This document shows, piece after piece, positions 9,684 to 17,686 of a stretch of 35,225 nt of DNA. Position 1 is the stretch's first letter; each line of letters starts with the position of its first letter. Source of the DNA: Hyphomicrobiales bacterium. Its GTDB lineage: Bacteria; Pseudomonadota; Alphaproteobacteria; Rhizobiales; Rhizobiaceae. The notes beneath the pieces were generated by a model. That model had not been told where the DNA came from, searched no databases, and saw only the letters and a list, made by a program, of their open reading frames with translations. The position numbers and the translations under genes are program-made. Where the stretch lies: positions 1-35,225 of the forward strand of contig UBTA01000105.1 in assembly GCA_900468065.1 (NCBI GenBank). Direction: 5' to 3'.

Positions 9684-9700
9684 TTTAGAATTGATCTAAT
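9684..9700. promoter_or_regulatory. Iron control element (Irr box) upstream of bfd-bfr
   Basis: TTTAGAATTGATCTAAT matches the alphaproteobacterial ICE/Irr consensus TTTAGAA-N3-TTCTAAA at 12 of 14 defined positions. It is located about 45 bp before the -35 of bfd. In rhizobia Irr acts under iron limitation and controls iron-storage genes, so the context fits repression of bacterioferritin when iron is scarce. The rest of 9530-9811 holds only short inverted repeats (for example TCAAG/CTTGA around 9597-9610) of no clear role. Confidence 0.7.
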
Positions 9701-9743
9701 ATAAAGCGGCTCATTTGCAACGCCAGTCGCGCCCGATTTTTTG

Positions 9744-9773
9744 TTGACACCAAATATCCGCTTTTGCTTTATG
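9744..9773 (+). promoter_or_regulatory. Putative bfd-bfr promoter
   Basis: A perfect TTGACA -35 (9744-9749) is followed after 17-18 bp by CTTTATG (9767-9773), a plausible -10. This places a transcript start about 30 bp before the bfd ATG and downstream of the Irr-type box. Confidence 0.6.
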
Positions 9774-9811
9774 AATTGAATTCAGTGCCTTGCGTATCAC
9801 GGACAGACGAA

Positions 9812-10123
9812 ATGCTGGTTTGTAGCTGCAATTTTATCACCGATAAGGACATTCAGGACACCATCATCGAGATGCTCGATGAGGACTGTTGGCAGCTTAT
9901 CGTGCCGGCAAAAGTCTATCACGCGATGGAAAAACGCGGCCGTTGCTGCGGTTGTTTTCCCAACGTTGTCGACATCATCATCCGCACCACCGAGCAATAT
10001 CACGCCAGCCGCCCCTCGACTGGCGAGCAGATATTTGATTTCATGACCCGCCTCAAACAATTCCATGAAGAAAACAGGAGAGCGGATCTTGAAAGGCGAC
10101 AAAAAAGTCATCGAGCAGCTTAA
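9812..10123 (+). CDS. bfd: Bacterioferritin-associated ferredoxin
   Basis: This 103-residue protein has a BFD-like [2Fe-2S] domain: the [14 protein letters not shown] start with Cys4 and Cys6, then GRCCGCFP with the later Cys residues. This is the four-Cys set of Bfd, which donates electrons to bacterioferritin heme to mobilise stored iron. The ATG at 9812 is chosen because MLVCSC is the usual N-terminus. An upstream in-frame start would overlap the promoter. The C-terminus is longer than in E. coli Bfd (64 residues). It overlaps bfr by 35 bp, so both products come from one coupled transcript. Confidence 0.92.
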   Translation: MLVCSCNFITDKDIQDTIIEMLDEDCWQLIVPAKVYHAMEKRGRCCGCFPNVVDIIIRTTEQYHASRPSTGEQIFDFMTRLKQFHEENRRADLERRQKSHRAA

Positions 10124-10574
10124 CGAAGCGCTGTATCTCGAGCTCGGGGCTGTCAATCAGTATTGGGTCCATTATCGTCTCCTCGATGACTGGGGCTACA
10201 CGCTCCTTGCCAAGAAAGAGCGTGCCGAATCCATCGAGGAAATGCATCACGCCGACAAGCTGGTTTCCCGTATCATCTTCCTTGAAGGCCACCCCAACCT
10301 TCAGACGGTTGCGCCCCTTCGCATCGGCCAGTCGGTCAAGGAAGTGCTGGAGGCCGATCTTGCCGGTGAATACGATGCCCGCAAGGCCTACAAGAAATCC
10401 CGCGACATCTGTCATGACGCGGGCGATTACGTTTCCATGAAGCTGTTCGAAGAGCTGCTGATGGACGAGGAAAGCCATATCGACTTCCTCGAAACCCAGC
10501 TCGATCTCTTCAACAAGATCGGCGCCGAGAAATACGGCCAGCTCAACGCCGCACCGGCCAACGAAGCCGAATAA
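10089..10574 (+). CDS. bfr: Bacterioferritin
   Basis: This 161-residue heme-containing ferritin forms a 24-mer that oxidises and stores iron in the cytosol. With the TTG at 10089 as start ([12 protein letters not shown]), all key residues fall on canonical numbers. The di-iron site is Glu18, Glu51, His54, Glu94, Glu127 and His130, and Met52 is the heme ligand. AGGAG lies eight bases before this TTG. An ATG at 10065 would add eight residues that do not fit the family. The gene is translationally coupled to bfd and is followed by a strong terminator. Confidence 0.96.
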   Translation: MKGDKKVIEQLNEALYLELGAVNQYWVHYRLLDDWGYTLLAKKERAESIEEMHHADKLVSRIIFLEGHPNLQTVAPLRIGQSVKEVLEADLAGEYDARKAYKKSRDICHDAGDYVSMKLFEELLMDEESHIDFLETQLDLFNKIGAEKYGQLNAAPANEAE

Positions 10575-10588
10575 GGCTCCACACTCGC

Positions 10589-10625
10589 AAAAATGCTCGC
10601 CCCGGCTTTCGCGGCGGGCATTTTT
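10589..10625 (+). terminator. Rho-independent terminator of bfd-bfr
   Basis: Arms AAAAATGCTCGCC (10589-10601) and GGCGGGCATTTTT (10613-10625) pair over 13 bp with one wobble and an 11-nt loop, ending in a run of five T. It is 15 bp after the bfr stop. Confidence 0.9.
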
Positions 10626-10649
10626 ATGCGTCGAAACCGAAATTTTTGA

Positions 10650-10785
10650 CTGAGCAAGGCGTGGAAGCTCTCGCAGAGCAACGCAACTTTGACGTGGCGT
10701 GTTTCCTCCTACGGCTATGACGGAAACGATACGCTGATCGGTACAAACAGCTCGGATGAGCTGGATGGTGGTTTTGGAAAAGGCG
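10650..10785 (+). pseudogene. RTX-repeat-like fragment
   Basis: One open frame reads YGYDGNDTLIG then TNSSDELDGGFG. This resembles one and a half glycine/aspartate-rich RTX (hemolysin-type calcium-binding) nonapeptide repeats, GGxGxDxLx. It has no start with a ribosome binding site, no secretion tail and no further repeats, and the frame degenerates after GGFGKG. I read it as the remnant of a larger RTX gene. Chance similarity is possible because the match is short. Confidence 0.35.
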
Positions 10786-10898
10786 CCCACACCGGCGTTT
10801 CGGGGCGGGATTTGTACGGGTCGGGAGCGCAAGCCGACACGCGGGGTTCGTCACGATCATTGCCCGCCGCATCAGGTTTGGGCATTCTCGCGCTACAG

Positions 10899-11210
10899 TC
10901 ATGGCAAATCGCTTGCGCCATTCGCCTCACTTTGCGACGGTGATAGTGGGCTTTTCCGGCGGCTGTATTCGCGCGGCGAGCAGCCCATGAGCCTCTTGAA
11001 GGCCGTGCTGAAGGCCGCTTCCGATTCATATCCGGGCGATGGGGCGATGGCCGAGATCGTATCCCTGGAATTCTCCAACCTGTCGCCTGCCAACGCCACG
11101 CGCCAATGCGTCAGATACTCCATCGGCGGCGTGCCGCCGGTCTCCTTGAATTTCAGGGCAAAAGCCGATCGTGACATGCCCGCTTGCTCTGCCAGTGGCT
11201 GCAAAGTCCT
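10899..11210 (-). pseudogene. Truncated AraC-family regulator (C-terminal HTH only)
   Basis: The frame encodes the two-helix-turn-helix DNA-binding domain of an AraC/XylS regulator: LAEQAGMSRSAFALKFKE, then YESEAAFSTAFKRLMGCSPREY. The usual N-terminal cupin-type effector domain (about 180 residues) is missing. Upstream of about 11210 the reading frame runs into sequence antisense to the SDR remnant. The helix-turn-helix core itself is well kept, so decay is recent or the fragment is under some constraint. No convincing start with a ribosome binding site precedes it. Confidence 0.7.
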
Positions 11211-11214
11211 GCGA

Positions 11215-11604
11215 TGCGCCTCTCCTGATCGGTATTGCGCGTGAGAAAGGCGTTTCGGCCTATATCGGTGAGGGCTCAACCATTGGCCAGCGGTGCACCG
11301 ATTGGATGCCGCCCGGCTCTACAGGCTTGTGCTGGAAAAAGGAACAGCCGGTGCCCGCTATCACGCGGTGGCCGAAGAAAGCATCCCGTTCCGTGATATA
11401 GCCGGGGTCATCGGCCGCCGGCTTGCCGTCCCGGTCGTCGGACAATCTCCCGAGGCGGCGGCGGCGCACTTCGGCTGGTTTGCGAATTTCGCCGGTATCG
11501 ACAACAAGGCCTTGAGCGCCCGAACACGGGAATTTCTGGGCTGGCAACCGGCGCAGCCCGGGCTTATTGCTGATCGCGACCGGCCACGCTATTTCGAAAC
11601 ATGA
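11215..11604 (+). pseudogene. Truncated, frameshifted NAD(P)-dependent SDR/epimerase remnant
   Basis: The 3' half of an atypical SDR (NAD-dependent epimerase/NmrA-like) gene remains. The first piece reads IAREKGVSAYIGEG in one frame (to about 11274). It continues as NHWPAVHRLDAARLYRL and HAVAEESIPFRDIA and ends GWQPAQPGL in the next frame. One missing base in the GGG run at 11272-11274 explains the shift. The whole Rossmann N-terminus, including the GxxGxxG motif, is absent. The gene would have been divergent from the AraC remnant on its left, a common pairing of regulator and target. Confidence 0.7.
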
Positions 11605-11634
11605 ACAGACTGCGCGCGAGATGGGCGCCTTTGT

Positions 11635-12177
11635 CTACCGTGGCGGTGCACTGCCGGCCAGATGCCCGAACGCCGCCACGACATCCTCGTAGACCCCGCG
11701 TTTGAACGCCACGATCAGGTCTGGCAGCGCCTGCATCGGCTTCCAGGCCCATTCGTCGAACTCCGGCTCGTGGCCGCCTGGAGGCGGGTTGATGGCGATT
11801 TCGGATTCGTCGCCTTCAAAGCGGAAGGCAAACCAGCGCTGGGTCTGGCCGCGATATTTGCCCTTGAGGCCGATGCCGATCAGGTGGGCAGGCAGGTCGT
11901 AGTTGATCCAGTCGGGTGCTTCGCCAAGCAGCGAAACGGTGGTCATACCGGTTTCTTCGTAGAGTTCGCGATAGGCCGCTTTCAGCGGGTCCTCCCCCTT
12001 GTCGATGCCGCCCTGCGGCATCTGCCAGAGCTGCCCCGAGCCGTCATATTCGGAATTGCCGATGGGAATGCGCCGCCCGGCCCAGACGAGACCCTCCCGG
12101 TTGAGCACCATGATCCCGACACAGGGGCGATAAGGCAGATCGTCCGCCTTGACCGGTTTTGATTTGTCCTTGCTCAT
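11635..12177 (-). CDS. rppH: RNA 5'-pyrophosphohydrolase (Nudix)
   Basis: This 180-residue protein removes pyrophosphate from 5'-triphosphorylated RNA, which starts decay by RNase E. It carries a perfect Nudix box at residues 56-78 ([20 protein letters not shown] then TGM). It also has the RppH-type start [21 protein letters not shown] and the WQMPQGGI lead-in, with QRWFAFRF and FDEWAWKP in the second half. The ATG at 12177 (MSKDKSKPV) is a reasonable start; AAAGGG upstream is weakly placed. It is last in the leftward ctpA-yibQ-rppH series, an order shared by many Rhizobiales. Confidence 0.94.
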   Translation of the reverse strand: MSKDKSKPVKADDLPYRPCVGIMVLNREGLVWAGRRIPIGNSEYDGSGQLWQMPQGGIDKGEDPLKAAYRELYEETGMTTVSLLGEAPDWINYDLPAHLIGIGLKGKYRGQTQRWFAFRFEGDESEIAINPPPGGHEPEFDEWAWKPMQALPDLIVAFKRGVYEDVVAAFGHLAGSAPPR

Positions 12178-12246
12178 GCGCTTGCCCTTTGCCTGCCTGC
12201 CTTGCGCGCCGGACCAACGAAATCCGCGCGGCTCCACGAATATACG

Positions 12247-13446
12247 CTATTGTGGTTGCGGATCCTTGACGAGCGCCGAAACGCCAACAAATTCGATGCC
12301 GCGCGTGCTCGCCTCGTCCATCCACTGGGAAATGGCTGCGACGCTTTCATCGAAGGCCGAGGCAACGCCGATGGCGCCGCCATTGCGCCTGGCGATGCGC
12401 TCCAGTTCATCGAGTTTCTTCAAGATCGCTGTGCGGTCGATCTGGTCATCGACGACCATATCGGCAAATCCATGTGGTACGCCGATCGTCCCGGCCAGCG
12501 TTCCGGACAGCGTCTGTGCCGATGTCGAGTCGTCAAGGAAGAGCAATCCGCGCCTGCCAATGTCGCGCATGACCGGCTCCAGCGCATCGGCGTCCGACAG
12601 AAAACGCCCGCCGAGAAAATTCATGATGCCGGTATAGTTGGTGATCTGGGCCAGCGAAATATGCAGTTCCGACAGGTTCTTCTTTGCATCCAGCCCGACG
12701 CGCAGCGTGTGCGGGCCGGGATTGTTTTCGGGGTAATCGAAGGGCTCGAACGGGACCTGCAAAAGGATTTCATGGCCGGTGCGACGCGCTTCCTGCATCC
12801 AGCGCTGCAGGCTGTTACCGGTTGCGGCAAAGGCCATCGTAACATCGGGGGAAAGCTGACGCAGAGCATTCTGCGTACCCGTCTGGCTGAGCCCGAGGCC
12901 GCCGACAACGATTGCGATGCGGATGCCCCGCGCACCCGACCATGGCCGCGCATATTGATCCATCGGCCGCAAACCGTCAGGACCAGTGATCGGCAGCCGT
13001 CCCTCCGGACTGTCTTCTAGCAGGTCATCATTCGGGAAGGTCGCCAGACGCGGGTCCTGCCCCTTCGTCCGGCCGACCTCGATGAAGGCGGGCCCGTCGC
13101 CGTCGCGCTGTTTGGGAGAGAATTTGGTGACGATGGAACCGTTGTCGGTGAGCGTTTCCTCGACATGGGCACCGGAAAGCCCGCCGCTTGTCTTCTGCTG
13201 CTTGAGTTTGGTGCTGTCAGGCTCTGTCGCAGCCTTTTCGCCTGGCTGGGCGGCATCCGCCACGATCTGCGGTTCTGGCGGTAGGATCAGACCGGTCGGC
13301 TTCAGAATGGTCCAGACGGAAACGCCAATCAGCGCCAGGGCGCAAACGCCAAGCGACAGGCGGCCGAATGTCAGGCCGGACTTTTCAGCTTTGGAGGAGC
13401 GCGTCTTGCGGTTCTGACCAAGAGGAGCGTTGAGATCTGTTCCCAA
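12247..13446 (-). CDS. Divergent polysaccharide deacetylase family protein (YibQ-like)
   Basis: This 399-residue envelope protein has a basic N-terminus, one signal-anchor helix at about residues 27-47, a Pro/Lys-rich linker, and then a divergent polysaccharide deacetylase (DUF610/YibQ) domain from about residue 170. Visible blocks are IRIAIVVGGLGLSQTGTQNAL, VTMAFAATGNSL, GHEILLQVPFEPFDYP, GIMNFLGGRF and LLFLDDSTSAQ. The catalytic role of the family is not settled. It is usually adjacent to the EnvC-like factor and the CtpA protease, as here, which suggests peptidoglycan or outer-envelope maintenance. The start is a TTG (13446) giving MGTDLNAPLG, with GAGG eight bases upstream. Confidence 0.88.
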   Translation of the reverse strand: MGTDLNAPLGQNRKTRSSKAEKSGLTFGRLSLGVCALALIGVSVWTILKPTGLILPPEPQIVADAAQPGEKAATEPDSTKLKQQKTSGGLSGAHVEETLTDNGSIVTKFSPKQRDGDGPAFIEVGRTKGQDPRLATFPNDDLLEDSPEGRLPITGPDGLRPMDQYARPWSGARGIRIAIVVGGLGLSQTGTQNALRQLSPDVTMAFAATGNSLQRWMQEARRTGHEILLQVPFEPFDYPENNPGPHTLRVGLDAKKNLSELHISLAQITNYTGIMNFLGGRFLSDADALEPVMRDIGRRGLLFLDDSTSAQTLSGTLAGTIGVPHGFADMVVDDQIDRTAILKKLDELERIARRNGGAIGVASAFDESVAAISQWMDEASTRGIEFVGVSALVKDPQPQ

Positions 13447-13516
13447 GAGGGCCTCTATCGATCTGAGTTGCGATGGCGGAAGCCTTTGGCTTGGGCGTTC
13501 CCTTAAGAATCGAAAC

Positions 13517-13542
13517 CGCCGCCCAGCTGCAACCGGGCGGCG
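13517..13542 (-). terminator. Hairpin between ctpA and the yibQ-like gene
   Basis: CGCCGCCC (13517-13524) pairs with GGGCGGCG (13535-13542), an 8-bp GC stem with a 10-nt loop. In the leftward direction it is followed by GTTTCGATTCTT. It could be an attenuating or partial terminator after ctpA; the T tract is imperfect. Confidence 0.45.
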
Positions 13543-13576
13543 AAGAGTATCAGGCGATCCGCATTTTCAGCGGATA

Positions 13577-14899
13577 TTAGGGCTTCAGTTCGGCTTTTTC
13601 CGGATTGGCCGGGAAGGCCGGGTCCGTCTTCTTGCCGCGCAGAAGGTCAAGCGCGTAGTTCAGCTGCAGGTCGTCCTTGGTTTCCGGCGGGACGTAAGCG
13701 ACTGAGCCGGAGCCTTCGTCGTTTTCGTTCTGGCCCTTGATATGGCCACGCAGGCTGGATTCGCTCGTGGTTTCGACCTTGCCGAGCAGTTCCGGCGGCA
13801 GCGGCTGATCGACCTTGATGTCCGGCGAGATGCCAGTGCCCTGGATCGACTTGCCCGATGGCGTGTAATAGAGCGCGGTGGTCAGACGCAGCGCGCCGGC
13901 TTCGCCGAGCGGGATGATCGTCTGAACAGAACCCTTGCCGAACGAACGCGTGCCGAGAACCGTGGCCCGCTTCAGATCCTGCAGGGCGCCGGCAACGATT
14001 TCCGATGCGGAAGCCGAACCGCCGTTGACGAGCACGATCACCGGCTTGCCATCGGTAAGATCGCCTGGCGTCGCGTTGAAACGGCGCGTCTCGTCAGGAT
14101 TGCGGCCGCGGGTCGAAACCACTTCGCCGCGCTCCAGGAAGGCGTCGGAGACGTTGATCGCCTGGTCGAGCAGACCACCCGGGTTGAGGCGCAGGTCGAG
14201 TACATAGCCCTTGAGCTTGTCAGCCGGAACCTGGGCCTTGATCTTTTCGATCGCGTTCTTCAGGTCGTCATAGGTCTTTTCCGTGAAGGAAATGACGCGG
14301 ACATAACCGACATCGTCTTCCGTGCGGAACTTGACGGCGCGCACGGCGATGATGTCGCGAACGATCGTGATTTCGATCGGCTTTTCAGCACCCTTGCGCA
14401 GGATCGTCAGCTTGATCGGCTTGCCGACCGCGCCGCGCATCTTGTCGACCGCTTCCTCAAGCTTGAGGCCACGCACGTCAACGCCATCGATCTTCGAAAT
14501 GAAGTCACCAGCGAGAACGCCCGCCTTGGCGGCCGGCGTATCATCGATCGGGCTCGTCACCTTGACGAGATCGTCTTCCATGGTGACTTCGATGCCGAGA
14601 CCGCCGAATTCACCCTTGGTCTGGGTGCGCATGTCTTCGGCATCTGTCGAATTCATGTAGCTCGAATGCGGATCCAGCGACGAGAGCATGCCGTTGATGG
14701 CATTTTCGATCAGCTTGTCGTCCTGCGGCGGCGTCACGTACTGCGCACGCACGCGCTCGAAAACATCGCCAAAAATCGACAGTTCGCGATAGGTTGACGG
14801 GTTGGCCGCGACGGCCGGGACGATGGAGGAATATACAACGCCCGTGGCCGCTGCACCCATGAGTGCCCCGACCAGAACAAGTGACGTTCTACGAATCAT
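13577..14899 (-). CDS. ctpA: Carboxy-terminal processing protease, S41 family
   Basis: This 440-residue periplasmic serine protease trims C-termini of envelope proteins. It has an N-terminal signal or anchor helix (residues 6-30) and a PDZ domain at about 95-170 (GGLGIEVTMEDDLVKV then GVLAGDFISKIDG). The S41 core has the catalytic Ser297 in GGSASASEIVAGAL, with Lys322 and Gln326 in SFGKGSVQ. The spacing of 25 and 4 residues matches E. coli Prc. The Lys- and Glu-rich C-terminal tail is not conserved. The ATG at 14899 has AAAGG upstream and overlaps the envC-like stop by 11 bp, so the two genes are coupled. Confidence 0.94.
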   Translation of the reverse strand: MIRRTSLVLVGALMGAAATGVVYSSIVPAVAANPSTYRELSIFGDVFERVRAQYVTPPQDDKLIENAINGMLSSLDPHSSYMNSTDAEDMRTQTKGEFGGLGIEVTMEDDLVKVTSPIDDTPAAKAGVLAGDFISKIDGVDVRGLKLEEAVDKMRGAVGKPIKLTILRKGAEKPIEITIVRDIIAVRAVKFRTEDDVGYVRVISFTEKTYDDLKNAIEKIKAQVPADKLKGYVLDLRLNPGGLLDQAINVSDAFLERGEVVSTRGRNPDETRRFNATPGDLTDGKPVIVLVNGGSASASEIVAGALQDLKRATVLGTRSFGKGSVQTIIPLGEAGALRLTTALYYTPSGKSIQGTGISPDIKVDQPLPPELLGKVETTSESSLRGHIKGQNENDEGSGSVAYVPPETKDDLQLNYALDLLRGKKTDPAFPANPEKAELKP

Positions 14900-16328
14900 T
14901 GCGTGCCTTTCCGGTGTCTGCTGCGGTCCACCATGGTCGGGAATCAACCGGTTTTCCGTCTTTCCTGAATTCAATGTAAAGCGTCGGACGTTCGGTTTCC
15001 AGCGCCAATGCAGTGGCACTGGCCACTCTTTTGTTACCCATCGTGCCGAGCGGTTCACCGGCGACAACGAATTGGCCCTGCTGCACCGTGACGCCCTCCA
15101 AGCCTGAGAGAACGACGTGATAGCCGTCGCCGGGGTTGAGAATAATCATCTGGCCGTAGCTGCGAAACGTACCAGCAAAGACGATCCAGCCATCCGATGG
15201 CGCCGTCACCAAAGCCCCTGCATTGGTCTCGAGCATCATGCCCTGAAGCGAATGCCCTGTGCCATCGGCGTCGCCGAATTTGCGCAGGATCGATCCGGCA
15301 ACCGGAAGTGCGAGCTTCTTCTGCAGGTCCGAAAACGCATATGCAGGCGCAATGCGGTTTTTGTCGGGCGTAACGCTATTTGCCAGCTCGCGCGCTTCGG
15401 CACGCTGGGCGTCCGACATCAGCCTGCGGTTTTCCTCTTCGGCCTTGGCTGCGGCCGCCGCATCGCGCACGGAAGCGATCTCGCTTTCGATCGAGCCGAT
15501 CAGGCCTTCGAGGCTCGTCGCCTGCGTGGCCAGCTGTTCGGCCTTGCGGCGTTCGGATGCGAGTTCGGTGGCGCTGCGCTGCTTGAGTTTCTGTTTTTCA
15601 ACGATCAGCATGTTCATGCGCCGCTCTTCCTCGAGCCGCGCCGTCATGTCGTCGCCAAGTGACTGCTTCTGGGTGACGATTTCCTTGCGAACGCCGGCAA
15701 GCGCCTTGAGGTCGGCGGCAAGGTTTTCCGTCTCGTGCCGGATGCCGGGAACAACAGCGCCGAGCAGGATGGCGCTGCGCACGGAGGCGAGCGCGTCCTC
15801 GGGCGTCACAAGCAGCGCCGGTGGCGGATTGCGCCCCATCCGCTGCAGCGCCGCCAGCACTTCGGCAAGCACGCCGCGCCGGGCGCGCAGGGAGGCATGA
15901 ACAGCGTCTTCCTTTGTCCGCAACGTGGTCAGCTTCTCTTCGCCGTCGATGATCTGCTGTTCCAGCGCCTTGCGTTTATTGGCGGAATCGACGAGCGCCG
16001 TTCGTAGCGATTCACTGGTTTTCTCAAGCTCGGCGATCCCGGCCTGCAATTGCGCGGCGCGATCGTGGGAAAGGGTGATGGTCTTCGACAAGGCTTCCAA
16101 CTCGCTACGGGTGCTGTCGCGTTTGACAGCAAGTTCTGCGGTGGGATCGGCCTGCGGCGGAGCCTGTTGGGCGGCGTCTTGCGATTTTTGATCCGGTGTC
16201 TCGGGAGTTTGCGCGGGCGCGGTGGTGGCGAAAAGGAGAGTGATGGCCAGAAGGCTCGCACGAAAACAGAGCCTTCCGGCGTCTCCCGGCTGCTCTTCCC
16301 GTGCCTGCTTTGCCGCACCTTTGGTCAT
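14889..16328 (-). CDS. envC: EnvC-like murein hydrolase activator (degenerate LytM)
   Basis: This 479-residue exported protein has a signal peptide (residues about 20-40, ending PAQ) and a long coiled coil (about 65-320, rich in Glu, Lys, Gln and Leu). A C-terminal M23/LytM domain starts at LALPVAGSILRKFGD. The zinc ligands are lost. The H-x(n)-D site reads GHSLQGMMLETNAG and the HxH site reads HVVLSGLEG. It should therefore activate amidases at the division septum, as E. coli EnvC does for AmiA/B, and not cut itself. It leads the envC-ctpA-yibQ-rppH group and is 118 bp downstream of rlmH on the same strand. Confidence 0.9.
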   Translation of the reverse strand: MTKGAAKQAREEQPGDAGRLCFRASLLAITLLFATTAPAQTPETPDQKSQDAAQQAPPQADPTAELAVKRDSTRSELEALSKTITLSHDRAAQLQAGIAELEKTSESLRTALVDSANKRKALEQQIIDGEEKLTTLRTKEDAVHASLRARRGVLAEVLAALQRMGRNPPPALLVTPEDALASVRSAILLGAVVPGIRHETENLAADLKALAGVRKEIVTQKQSLGDDMTARLEEERRMNMLIVEKQKLKQRSATELASERRKAEQLATQATSLEGLIGSIESEIASVRDAAAAAKAEEENRRLMSDAQRAEARELANSVTPDKNRIAPAYAFSDLQKKLALPVAGSILRKFGDADGTGHSLQGMMLETNAGALVTAPSDGWIVFAGTFRSYGQMIILNPGDGYHVVLSGLEGVTVQQGQFVVAGEPLGTMGNKRVASATALALETERPTLYIEFRKDGKPVDSRPWWTAADTGKARNDS

Positions 16329-16446
16329 TCCGCCATTCGCTGTCAGCCGTCTAATTAAGTAAAAAACCCTACGCTGATTTGGCTCGTTCAGCCAACAGCC
16401 ATTCGTGGCAATTGCGGCATCCGGATGGCAGCGCGACGCCGATTGT

Positions 16447-16929
16447 TCAAACTCGATGATAGGGATGGCCCGAAAGGATGGTGACGGCGCGGTAAAGCTG
16501 TTCTGCGATCAGGATGCGCACCAATTGATGCGGCCAGGTCATCTTGCCAAGACAGATAACGGCATCCGCCTTGGCGTGAAGGGCGGGATCAAGCCCGTCG
16601 GCGCCGCCGATGGCAATCATCAGGTCGCGCTTGCCACTGTCGCGGAAGGAGCCAATGAGGGCTGCGAAACCTTCGGAATCCAGCACCTTGCCGCGTTCGT
16701 CGAGCAGGATGAGAAGACTGGCGTCAGGCAGCGATTTTTCGAGCTGGGCCGCCTCTTCGCGCTTGCGCGTATCGGCGCTCGATCCGCGGCTTTCGGCGAC
16801 TTCGGCAATACGCGAAAGCTCAAGGCCGATTGCGGGGCCGGCCTTGGCGAAACGGTCGAGATAACGGGCCGCGAGATCCTTTTCCGGGCCCGCCTTGAGG
16901 CGCCCGACGGCAAAGAGGCCAACCCGCAT
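16447..16929 (-). CDS. rlmH: 23S rRNA pseudouridine-1915 N3-methyltransferase
   Basis: This 160-residue SPOUT methyltransferase modifies pseudouridine 1915 in helix 69 of 23S rRNA on the 70S ribosome, using SAM. The knotted SAM site shows as ILLDERGKVLDSEGFA, then IAIGGADGL and LGKMTWPHQLVRILIAEQLYRA. The end SGHPYHRV corresponds to the conserved PYHR terminus. Length matches the family (155-160). It follows rsfS by about 200 bp on the same strand, a common order in alphaproteobacteria. Confidence 0.96.
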   Translation of the reverse strand: MRVGLFAVGRLKAGPEKDLAARYLDRFAKAGPAIGLELSRIAEVAESRGSSADTRKREEAAQLEKSLPDASLLILLDERGKVLDSEGFAALIGSFRDSGKRDLMIAIGGADGLDPALHAKADAVICLGKMTWPHQLVRILIAEQLYRAVTILSGHPYHRV

Positions 16930-17133
16930 GTCATTTCCCTAATTTTCATCACGCCGGTCAGAGCGTCGCCGTTTGGTCCGCAGCGAGAGGCACATTCTTC
17001 CCCGCCCAGCAGAGCGCCGGTGCCGGACTTCATTCTGCAAACGGCCGCAATCGGATAACCTATCCTACACGACTATTGCAGGATCCAAATGTGTCACTGA
17101 CTGCTCAAGCGTCCAATCGCGGACGCCGTGCGC

Positions 17134-17580
17134 TCAGTGCAATGTGCCGTCTTCCATGTCCGGCGCGGCCCACATCTTTTCGATGTTGTAGAACTCGCGG
17201 ATTTCCGGGCGGAAGACGTGGACGATGATGTCGCCGCCGTCGATCAGCACCCAGTCGCCGGTCTCCAGACCTTCGACACGGGCATTGCCCTGGCCACCGT
17301 CCTTGAGGTCGGTCATCAGGTGATCGGCGATCGCCATGACATGCCGGCTGGATCGCCCGGAGACCACGACCATGTAGTCTCCCAGCGCCGATTTCCCGGC
17401 AATGTTGATGGTGACAATATCTTCTGCCTTCGAGTCCTCAAGACTGCCGAGAACCAGGTGAAGAGCACGGGCAGCGACTTCGTCGCTGCGTTCCGGGCTT
17501 TGCGGGAAAATGCGGGTGACATTTCCCTTCGCGTGTACTGTTGTCAGGGTTTTTCCTTTCCAGGTGAACAGAACAGGCAT
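17134..17580 (-). CDS. rsfS: Ribosome silencing factor RsfS
   Basis: RsfS (Iojap/DUF143) binds L14 and blocks subunit joining when nutrients are low. The family core is visible as LHLVLGSLEDSKAEDIVTIN, SALGDYMVVVSGRSSRHV, LETGDWVLIDGGDIIVHVF and REFYNIEKMW. The first ATG (17580) lacks a ribosome binding site. A CTG at 17547 (giving TTVHAKG...) has AAAGGA six bases upstream and could be the true start, making a 137-residue protein. It lies between nadD and rlmH in the conserved order. Confidence 0.93.
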   Translation of the reverse strand: MPVLFTWKGKTLTTVHAKGNVTRIFPQSPERSDEVAARALHLVLGSLEDSKAEDIVTINIAGKSALGDYMVVVSGRSSRHVMAIADHLMTDLKDGGQGNARVEGLETGDWVLIDGGDIIVHVFRPEIREFYNIEKMWAAPDMEDGTLH

Positions 17581-17686
17581 GGTGCGATTCGATTATCGGT
17601 CGAGCCGCACCCTAAATGTAGGCACCAATGCCCTACGGTTTCAAGACACGAGAAATAAATGACGGTTAATCATTGCTTGCAAACCG

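Noticed and set aside
9771..9785. Possible RirA iron-responsive operator (TGAATTGAATTCA) at the bfd promoter
   Set aside because: The TGA/TCA halves are spaced by 7, not the 9 of the IRO consensus, and the match is otherwise weak.
14889..16328. Active M23 endopeptidase
   Set aside because: Both zinc motifs of the LytM domain are lost, so an activator role fits better.
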